The position numbers and the translations under genes are program-made. DNA of 64,000 nt from Triangularia verruculosa. Lineage: Eukaryota > Ascomycota > Sordariomycetes > Sordariales > Podosporaceae. Location: assembly GCA_033296885.1 (NCBI GenBank), contig MU863892.1, positions 186,001-250,000 of the forward strand. The letters are read 5' to 3'. Positions 56,400-64,000 of the stretch are shown here, piece after piece; positions within the stretch are counted from its first letter, which is position 1; each line of letters opens with the position of its first letter. The notes beneath the pieces are model-generated. The model saw only the letters and a list, made by a program, of their open reading frames with translations, ran no database searches and was not told the origin of the DNA.

Positions 56400-58800
56400 A
56401 TGGCTTCGCGGCCACCCCATTCAGATGCCATAAACCTCCCCCAGTCTGCTCCGTCGGTGCTCGTGTCCTCCGACAGACGCGACGACACAGATCCCCATCA
56501 TGGCCGTCCCCACGACGCTGCGGCTACCATAGCTGCCGCCAGAGGCCTCGAGAAACACGGTTCTTACGCCACCACTTCTGCGCAACCCACACCCGCGCCT
56601 GATTCGGCCTCCTTTTATTACACAGGGACAGCGGCAGGTGTAACCTCGACGTCCAGCTCGATCCCTCAGCTGTCTCCGAGTCCTCTCCAATTCCGCTCCC
56701 AGACCATAGCCCCGTCGCCCCCCCCTCCGCTGCCGGCCCGGTCCGCTGCTCGTTCTCCGTCCTCCTCGATTCAGGACCCGTTCGGCCCCCCGAGTCACGG
56801 CCTTTCCTCCCAACGACCGGCCCACCTCGGGAGCAACGCCCTGCGGCTGCAAACCGAGTTTCGTCCCGGCTCTCCCCCGCACTCGAATTCACACAACGGC
56901 TTCACGACGCCAACGAGAAACCCGAAGCCGTCACCAAACCTTTCTCTGAGGCACGTCTCTTCGGCCTCTTCTCTACGCTCGATCACCAGAACACCTAGCT
57001 TCAAGGCCGGCAATCTGTCCGGCGCCTTCGGTTCTGCCTCGGCTGCGAGCTCAACCGTGGCGAGTCCTGTCATTGCCGCAATGGGCGACGTTACTCCCTT
57101 GCCTTCCCCTCTGCTCTCGACACATTCCCCAGGACCATGGAAGCGCCATGCCCACGAAGCCTCAGCTTTGAAGTCAGCAACCGAAGATAGCCTCCCAGAC
57201 TTAATTTCCGAAGAGCCCAAGACAGCAACCACCCCGACGAATACAAAGCTGCGTGGTTATGCGGCGCTGTCATCCAAACATGCGGCCGGGATATTGGCCG
57301 AGAATGCAATGTCTGAGAGGCCCGGATACCTCGCAAAGCCCAAGGCACACACGAGAAACCGCAGCATCAGCGACTACAAGCCAGATCCAATGTTAATACC
57401 TAAGCGGATGTCGACAGTTTCTGGATCTCGGGTAAAAGCTGACCATGCGAGCCTTTCTGAACCACACATGCGGCGAGAGCGTAACCTTTCCGAAGCACGA
57501 GGTTTGACGCCCATCGAAAAGCCACCCACTCCACCTCCGAGTGAATCCTCACTGAGTGCCACAGAATCATGTTCCTCGTCCAAGAGCTCATCCGCCTCTC
57601 ACACCAGCACCAAGAGACACCCTCCGCCAGAATACTTCGAAGCCTGTGGAAGACATGACAAGAAACGACGTCGGTGGAGGGCTATTGGGCAGCTAGGACA
57701 GGGCACCTTCAGTCGGGTCATGCTAGCGACGAGCCAGACATCAACCGCCTATGACGACGAAGATATTTCTCCCAGCACCGTCCCGATCACGCCAGACATG
57801 TCGGCACAGCACGAGCGTCGGTCGCTTGTGGCTGTCAAAATCTGCGAACACGGGGCCCTAGGCGGTGCCTCGGAAGAACGAATCGAGATGAGTCTCAAGC
57901 GCGAGTTGGAGATCATGCAGTGTATCCGGCACCCGTCGTTGGTAAATCTCAAAGCCTGGGCCATCGAACCATCACGGGCGATTCTTGTTCTCAGCTACTA
58001 TCCCGGCGGTGACTTATTTGACCTCGCGAGTAAACACCGGGAGCTACTGAGCCCTCCGCTCTTGAGCCGCATGTTCGCCGAACTAGTGGGTGCCGTCAGC
58101 TATCTGCACGACCAAAAGATTGTCCATAGAGATATAAAACTCGAGAGTGAGTGCCTCCCCCTGCCTCCACGTCCTCGTATTTTTGAGTCATGCCATTCTG
58201 ACCTTGATGTTAGACGTCCTGGTCAACCTCACGCCAGAGGAACTGTGTGTGAAAACTGTAGACTGGGCGACATACCCTTATCCCGTAATCACTCTTGGTG
58301 ACTTGGGTCTTTCTCGTCACGTCCAGGATGATGAAAAGCTCGAGACGAGGTGCGGTTCAGATGACTATGCTGCGCCTGAAGTAATAATGGGCCAGCCTTA
58401 CGACGGCCGCGCCACCGATGCGTGGTCGCTGGGCGTCCTTCTCTACGCGCTCCTTGAGGGCAGGTTACCTTTTGACCCCCACCCAGGTGTTGGCGACTAT
58501 GCCATGCAAATGCGGATGCGGAGTCGGACTAGTCATCGTATCGCCCGCGTAGACTGGCGGTGGATCGAGTATGGGGTCAACGACGGTGAGGACGGGGAAG
58601 GGGACCACGAAGCGGACCTTGCCAAGTTTGACGCCAAGGGCTTGACCGGTGCCATGGAGGTTGTCGAAGGTCTGCTCAAGCGCGCAAGGAGTCGTTGGCC
58701 CGTGACCAAGGTTGCCGAGACCGAATGGGTGTCTGGTGCGATACAAGTTCCAGGCGGTATCAAGTTCAGAGAAGAGGAGGAAGGCGAGGAGGTGCTTTAA
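56400..58800 (+). CDS. Serine/threonine protein kinase with DLG motif
   Basis: Exons are 56400-58146 and 58214-58800 around a 67-base intron placed inside the catalytic HRDxKxxN loop, giving 777 residues. The first 420 residues are a Ser/Pro/Thr-rich disordered region. The kinase domain begins near 424: GQLGQGTFSRVM glycine loop, VAVKIC with K480, and ELEIMQCIRHPSLVNL. The loop HRDIKLEN has D578 and N583, with the codon for Asn split by the intron. The metal-binding motif reads DLG (D612) in place of DFG, and YAAPEVIMG is the APE site. All catalytic residues are present, so it should be active. The general build recalls the yeast Prr1/Npr1-like group of fungal kinases with long disordered N-termini; I do not claim orthology. 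An insert of about 50 residues interrupts the APE-distal lobe. Confidence 0.92.
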
Positions 58801-59869
58801 GGGTTTTTTAACATGGGGCTAGAACAGCGTTTTACATTATGAAAGCTGGTCCAGATTGGGTGTTATCCCAATCAACTGGAACAGAAGGGAAATGCGGCAT
58901 GGTGAATAGGAATGGCATGGCATGGCATTGGATCCGGGTGATGAAGAATAGGGATCCGTAATGTGGCCAATGAATGGGAAGGGATATGGAAGAGGCCTTG
59001 AGAGGCAGACTGATGCTTGTGAGGGGCCACTCCCCATTTTTGACTTTGAGGGGGTGTGTTCACAGTTTGTTGTCGTTGTTGTGTGATTACTTCTTCACGT
59101 GTTGGGGTTTTTGCTACTTCTTCTCCTTTTTCTTCCAGCGTTGAAGGAAAAAAACATGTTTTAACAAGACAAACCAAAATCAAAAGAAACAAGTTTTGCA
59201 CTGACGGAATCAGTTGTTGGAGTTTTGCGGGTTATCTCTTTGGAGCAGCGGTGGAAAGGGGGTTAAAACATTTTATACTAGATTTTGAATGGTCGATTGC
59301 CTTGAGGCGACAATGGCGCCTGGAAGTTGCAACACACGTGTATGTCAGAAAGGGATATGGGATCTGACTATTGCTTGATACGAAGCGAGGGAGTCGAGGA
59401 TAGGTAGATATTGGATAGGCAGCTAACTAGCCAGCTTGAATAAGAAACAGAAATAGCCGAGTAACTTGGGAAGATCACCATCTCACAGCAATGAAAGAAT
59501 GATATGTATTCCGGGGAAAAGACATTATAATGACCTGAACTTCTGGTCAACAACCCCAAACGAAGTATCGATATCTAGGTAGTAGGTATCTATTGCGAAC
59601 CTGTTTTATGATCGAAGCCATCCATCATCTTGAAACCTCAGCCAATGTTGGATATAAAACTACAAACCACAACACAACCTAATACCGCCAACTCCAGTCC
59701 AATGCTTCTTCTCTCCCAGAAGAAAAAATAGATACCCAGACTGACGCCATAAAACATCACATAACCAAAAAAAACCCATCCAGAAAAAAACAACATATTA
59801 TAGCCAACTCCTTTTCCTCCATAAAGATACCAGAAAACAAAAACAGAAAAAAAAAAATCCCTTGCTTAC
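58801..59869. other. Convergent intergenic region
   Basis: About 1.1 kb between the stop codons of the kinase gene (+) and the next gene (-). A (ggcat)n-like patch at 58913-58927 is the only repeat noticed. AT-rich toward the right end, with A-runs. No gene. Confidence 0.5.
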
Positions 59870-60919
59870 TCAAACCGCCTCCCAATCCATCGCATCAACC
59901 ATAAAATCCCACCTCCCCTCCTCCTCCCTAATCGCCGCCTCCGCCCGCCCCCAATCATCATCACCATCCTCCGCCATGACCATATCACTCTCCCCCCTCC
60001 CTTTTTCCCCTTCTCCCCCTCCATTCATAACCCTTTCCCCCAAACCCAAAACATACCCCTCCGCCATCTCCCCCGCCCGGCAGAAACCATCCGATATCGC
60101 CCTAAGCATATTCCTCAAATCATACGTCTCCAACGGCGCAGCAATTTTCTTGGGCGATTGCCACTCCCTAGAGTCATCTTTATGGTGATCATCATCATCC
60201 TGGTTCTCCTCCCCGGCAGTCTTCCACCGATTCCTCAGGTCCTTTGCGCGCTGTAGCTGTTTTCTCACTTCGCCTTGGCCGAGGATGCTGTGGAGGGGGT
60301 TGTTGTGGGGAGAATCAAGAGCGGAGAGGACGTTGGCGTGGTAGCGGTGGGTTATTGGTTGTTTCTTCCAGCGGCTGTTGGGGAGGAGGCCGCCGCCTAG
60401 GGGTTGTTGGGGTTGTTTGACTGGGGATGATGGGTCACGAGTGGAAGAGGAGGAGGGGATGTCAATGTGGAAGACGGCAAGGAGGTGGACGATGGCTCGC
60501 TCGATGAGCATGTAGTACTCGAAGAAGTCGAGTTTGAACATGAGCTCCCTCTCGGCGACGTCGAGGGGGTCCTGGTTCAGGCGGTGGATGGCGAGTTGGT
60601 AGCCCGAGTCGAGGAATTGGGACTTCCATTGGAGGCGGCGGAGGATTTTGCGGTAGCGGGAGAGCTCGAGGGCGGATTTGAGGGCGGTGGGTTGGTGGGG
60701 GGTGGTGGTTGGGGATGATAGGGGGGAGGTTGGTGGCGGTGGTTGTGGTGGTGGGTGTAAGTGGGTGGTGGTGTTGTCGGAGAGGTAGATGGTGGTGGGT
60801 GATAATGGCGTGATGGGAGCTGGGTTGACCGTTAGGAGGGCTGGGCGGGAGTAATTAGATGACGGGGCGGCGTGGTGTCGTCTGTTCCAGGGTGCATGTC
60901 GGGATTTGCTTAGCTCCAT
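59870..60919 (-). CDS. Fungal protein of unknown function
   Basis: Single-exon, 349 residues. The first 75 residues are Pro/Thr/Ser-rich. Residues about 75-165 form a helical region (LELSRYRKILRRLQWKSQFLDSGYQLAIHRLNQDPLDVAERELMFKLDFFEYYMLIERAIVHLLAVFHI) that looks conserved in character. A second helical block (NVLSALDSPHNNPLHSILGQGEVRKQLQRAKDLRNRWKTA) and an acidic stretch follow, and it ends with RWDFMVDAMDWEAV. I do not recognise a named domain. Codon use and the absence of stop codons over 350 codons, together with the amphipathic pattern, support a real gene. ATG at 60919 is the first in frame. Confidence 0.75.
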   Translation of the reverse strand: MELSKSRHAPWNRRHHAAPSSNYSRPALLTVNPAPITPLSPTTIYLSDNTTTHLHPPPQPPPPTSPLSSPTTTPHQPTALKSALELSRYRKILRRLQWKSQFLDSGYQLAIHRLNQDPLDVAERELMFKLDFFEYYMLIERAIVHLLAVFHIDIPSSSSTRDPSSPVKQPQQPLGGGLLPNSRWKKQPITHRYHANVLSALDSPHNNPLHSILGQGEVRKQLQRAKDLRNRWKTAGEENQDDDDHHKDDSREWQSPKKIAAPLETYDLRNMLRAISDGFCRAGEMAEGYVLGLGERVMNGGGEGEKGRGESDMVMAEDGDDDWGRAEAAIREEEGRWDFMVDAMDWEAV

Positions 60920-62143
60920 CGTGGTTGCTGGTCGTGAATGAGTGGTGATGAATGAGATTTGATAATATTATGACACGCTCTCACAATGAAGACGGGGAGG
61001 ACGGGCTACGGAGTTGATACGTGATTGCTATATATAAGATGAGTGGAAAGAAGCAAGCTTTGATATCAGATGAATTATAAGAGTCAAGAAGAAAACATAC
61101 ACTTGTTAGATGTTTGTTCATCACACCCAAGCTCATAGCTTCGATGATGATGGAAGCTCCATATATGTCCGTGCGCAGTACTGACGCTATCGATAAGGGT
61201 TGTATGGGGCCCATACATAACCCTATTGTCAACAACACAGACGCTTGAGAAAGGGGGGGTGATAAACCGGGTGCCTACCCTATGTCGGCAAGAGGCCGAC
61301 TAAGAAGTTTGTCTAGATAGTTGCATAAATATTTAAAGCCAATAGGCAATATTCCATCTTGGAAGAAATGAAGAAAAATATCAATATGAAGCGAGTAGAT
61401 CATAATTGTAGCTCCGACTTCGACCTGTCCCCGAACCACAACCACCACTTCTTCTTTGCCTCCATTTTGACAACCACATTCTTTTGAGACTCCATGACCG
61501 AGATATTGGCTTCAATTTGGCTTTAGAAAATCAGGAAAAGAATAGGGCAAAATGACAAAAAAGCACGCCAGCACTTCGAATATGCAGGTTGTAAGATCCA
61601 TCATTGCCCCCCCCGGGACTCGGTCTCAAACTCCCCACGATACCGACGATCGAAAAACACCTATACAAGGCTTACAGGGATGGAATCGACCGGAATCGAA
61701 CCCTGGTTTTTCTAGCAATAGCATACACGACTTCGACCCGCTCCATCGCTTTGTCTCATCTGACCAACCCCCCATTCTGGCCCGTTGGCGGACGTTGCTG
61801 TAAGACGGGTTCCGGGACGTAATATATATACCGTTCGTCCTCTCCCCAAGGGGAGCATGGGCCTTGCGCCTTTCGATGTGAAGCTCCCACCACTGCCTTG
61901 GTGCCTGCCACCATTGCCACTGCTACACGCCCGCACTGTTGTGACCGCCCTGCTTGTCCACCTCGTTGAAGCCATCATCGGAGCAATAGTGCCGCATTCT
62001 TTGGTGTTGACCTCTTCATCTGATTATTTACCACCACACCACCAACCCCCATAGCAAGCCACAGCACTATTCACGCCCGCACATGAATTTTTACTCGCAA
62101 ACATCCACAATTCTCATTATTTTCTGCCTTCTTTGCTGACCAG
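60920..62143. other. Intergenic region
   Basis: 1.2 kb without a supported gene. AT-rich at 61000-61550. At 61670-61750 there is a tRNA-like patch that fails the cloverleaf test (see rejected items). Short frames at 61552-62054 have no domain. Confidence 0.45.
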
Positions 62144-63109
62144 CTAAACATTCTCGTCATTCACCACCCGTTTTGTCCTCCTTCGTAGTCGCAACCTCGA
62201 CCGCCTCGTATCCTCCCCATGCGTGTACAATTCGTCACTGCTTGTGTCGTCATCCGCCGTGTGGTTGCTTTCAGCCGTCCTGTATCGCGAGAATCGGTCC
62301 AGTCGAGCTTCTCGCCGGCGTCTTGCACTCGGTTTCCGGTGACGGGCAGCCATTTCCTGTATAACGAGGTCACTGCTCTCGGGGAACTGGATAGTCGGGT
62401 TGGTGAGGGGGAGGCTAGCAGTGTGGTTAATTGGCCAAAATCCCGTTTTTGATAGCCATCCGAGTGTTCGATGACAGATAGTGTGGAAATGTTTATAGGT
62501 TCTCCTTCGTTGGCTGGACCTGATAGCCAAACATAGGCAAATTGCCATGAGTACAAGAGGCAGCATCGAGGCAATGTCAAATTCTGTGTGTTGCTTGCTA
62601 TCTGGTGTCGAGTTGGAGCCCCATAGATGGATTGACAAAGATCGCCATCTAAGGAGCGAGAAGCCAGGCGGTGGAGGAAGTGTTTTGTTTCGAGCGCTCA
62701 TACAGTTTGAAGCATTGAAGTTATGCTTTCGAGTAATCAGTCACCTAGCCAGTTCACAAGTTGCCATCACATTTGGAAAGATTGGACTTACGGACTCGCA
62801 GAATTCCATAAAATCTTTGGTCGAAGTCCATCGGGCTAACTCGTTTGCTGTTTTGGCCTCTACCACTGAGGCAACAGCTGCCCAAACCCCCGTACAAGTC
62901 AAGGTCAATCCAATGACACTCATTATGATCTTCACCCAAACATCGGGCCGACGAAGCCAATTCGTATGTTTCCCCCGTCCTGCTTTGGGAGAGAGGATGT
63001 TCGAACAAAATGCAACAGCACCATTCCAGACCCGTGAGATGCCGGCTCCAAGATGCTTCATATCCCGCCTTGTAAGTATCCTGAACGTGTTTTCGAGTCG
63101 CGAGTCCAT
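62144..63109 (-). CDS. Two-exon membrane protein of unknown function
   Basis: Exons are 63109-62792 and 62725-62144 around a 66-base intron (GTAAGT donor, GTGACTGAT branch, GAAAG acceptor), in phase, giving 299 residues. The model joins two frames that are meaningless alone. Across the join it reads FCESHNFNASNC and then ARNKTLPPPPGF, a pattern I have seen in ascomycete proteins with Cys-rich lumenal loops. Two hydrophobic helices: KIIMSVIGLTLTCTGVWAAVASVVEA in exon 1 and IASMLPLVLMAICLCLAI in exon 2. The C-terminus is strongly basic (RRRREARLDRF and RRSRLRLRRRTKR). The start could also be the ATG at 63061. Function unknown; a plasma- or endomembrane location is likely. Confidence 0.7.
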
Positions 63110-63669
63110 GTTGGTGTGCTGTCAAGCAAGCCAGAGACGTGGCATAGGACAGGCACAATGGGAAGGAGACGTCATGGTATAAAGCCGGCTGTTCGCCCAG
63201 TACCCCCACGCTACATTTTCCTGACGGTGATGATTTGCGAAATTCCATCCACATCAGGGGTGCCCTGCAGCATCGTTTTGCCCGGGCAATGCAGTCAAGA
63301 CTTTGGCCGTGCCACAACGCGCAAGGCTGTGAGCCTCCGTTGCCCTGTGATTGGACCGACCACCCTGCCCACCCTGAGCTTTCACCGAGGTGGAAGATCA
63401 TGATTGCCCGCGGGGTGTGTTCGCCTGCTTCGGTGTGGTCCCAACTTGGTATTCATGACGAATTACAGCTCTTGGCTGTAACAATCTTGGGCTGTCTCTT
63501 CATCGTGGCTGATGGATTGATAGACGGTATGACGTGGCTGGGTTTTTTAGCAGTCCATGCTGGTGGGATACGTTGGCGAAGCTCTCTATCCTTCTAGGGT
63601 TCGGAATCATTGCTGGTCATTCTCCTCTGCTCCTTCAAGACAAGGCTCGGTCAATCTTAACATTCGATG
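63110..63669. other. Intergenic region near the right edge
   Basis: About 0.56 kb upstream of the membrane protein gene and downstream of the gene cut by the window end. No supported feature. Confidence 0.45.
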
Positions 63670-64000
63670 CTAATCATTGAGGCTCTCTGCGCTGTCCAGG
63701 TCATCATCCAATAGCCACTCCCAGTCCTTTTCGGTTTGCAGGTCAGGTTCCTCTTGCCCTGACCCTTCTGATCGGGCGAGTGTTGCCGTGGAGTCCTCGG
63801 TTGGTGGTAGTGCTATATCACCCTGGTAGTCTACCTCGGCAACTGGATCCTCCCATCCCGCGATATAGTCCTGTAGTTTCCATATCATTGTGCTGAGCTT
63901 CATGGTCGCCACCCCCCTTAGAACATAGAGGGATCCTTCACGAAGCAGTTCAGATTCCTGTCTCAACCGCGCCAAATACTCTTTGCCAAGCACCACCCTC
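63670..64000 (-). CDS. Partial ORF cut by the window edge, 3' end only
   Basis: Open frame of about 110 codons that continues past the right edge, with stop codon at 63670. It reads EYLARLRQESELLREGSLYVLRGVATMKLSTMIWKLQDYIAGWEDPVAEVDYQGDIALPPTEDSTATLARSEGSGQEEPDLQTEKDWEWLLDDDLDSAESLND. The last 50 residues are strongly acidic, ending in a WEWLLDDDLD patch like an acidic activation or docking tail. No domain can be named from this piece. The start lies outside the window. Confidence 0.5.
   Translation of the reverse strand, partial: RVVLGKEYLARLRQESELLREGSLYVLRGVATMKLSTMIWKLQDYIAGWEDPVAEVDYQGDIALPPTEDSTATLARSEGSGQEEPDLQTEKDWEWLLDDDLDSAESLND

Noticed and set aside
61670..61760. tRNA-like patch with B-box-like GGTTCGATTCC on the minus strand and pairing GATGGA/TCCATC ends
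   Set aside because: The T stem has a mismatch and is separated from the acceptor strand by extra bases, no proper A box or anticodon arm can be folded, and the patch is partly symmetric on both strands. It is at best a decayed tRNA.

Overview
The window reads as nuclear DNA of a filamentous ascomycete. Most protein genes are split by introns of 50-110 bases with GT(R)AG(T)-type donors, CTAAC/CTGAC branch sites and AG acceptors. Gene spacing is moderate. Several products are typical of filamentous fungi: a LaeA-like methyltransferase, an AA7 oligosaccharide oxidase, a TeaR-like CaaX protein, and a lipoxygenase with an H-x4-H plus HxxxN plus terminal Ile metal site. I infer a Sordariomycete, probably Sordariales; no species is claimed. 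Gene models were made by eye by joining reading frames across splice sites; each join was checked for phase, and most for family homology. No expression data or database search was available.

Layout. 0.8-11 kb is an accessory-looking metabolic block: an old-yellow-enzyme-type reductase (-), a secreted AA7 FAD oxidase (+), a LaeA-like methyltransferase (+) and an MFS drug/polyamine transporter (-). 13.1-16.9 kb holds housekeeping lipid and cofactor genes: an endomembrane acyltransferase (-) and a probably mitochondrial NAD(H) kinase (+). 17.3-19.0 kb has two intron-containing tRNA genes (Ser-GCT and Ile-AAT, both -) on either side of a FAX/GST-like gene (+). 19.2-25.3 kb has a paraoxonase-like lactonase (-), a DUF7730-type gene (+) and an intracellular lipoxygenase (+). 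25.9-27.6 kb is the DNA primase large subunit PRI2 (+).

27.6-48.5 kb is gene-poor. It carries a small zinc-ribbon protein (-), the TeaR-like polarity anchor (-) and a metallophosphoesterase (+). Between them are long non-coding stretches with microsatellites, a 108-base pure pyrimidine tract, a 64-base poly(A) run and a decayed ankyrin-repeat relic. 48.5-60.9 kb carries a J-domain protein with a long basic/acidic helix (+), a sterol/diacylglycerol O-acyltransferase of the ARE2 type (-), a Ser/Thr kinase with a DLG in place of DFG (+) and a fungal protein of unknown function (-). 62.1-63.1 kb is a two-exon membrane protein of unknown function (-), and the right edge cuts through a further ORF (-).

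How genes may work together is mostly inference. The first block has the enzyme types of a small tailoring/export module but no visible backbone enzyme (no PKS, NRPS, terpene cyclase or DMATS). PON-like lactonase and lipoxygenase lie within 5 kb of each other, and both families act on oxidised lipids or lactones. Nothing in the window is clearly a new system. The best leads are the reductase-oxidase-methyltransferase-transporter block, the ankyrin relic in an otherwise empty zone, the 64-base poly(A), and the DLG kinase.
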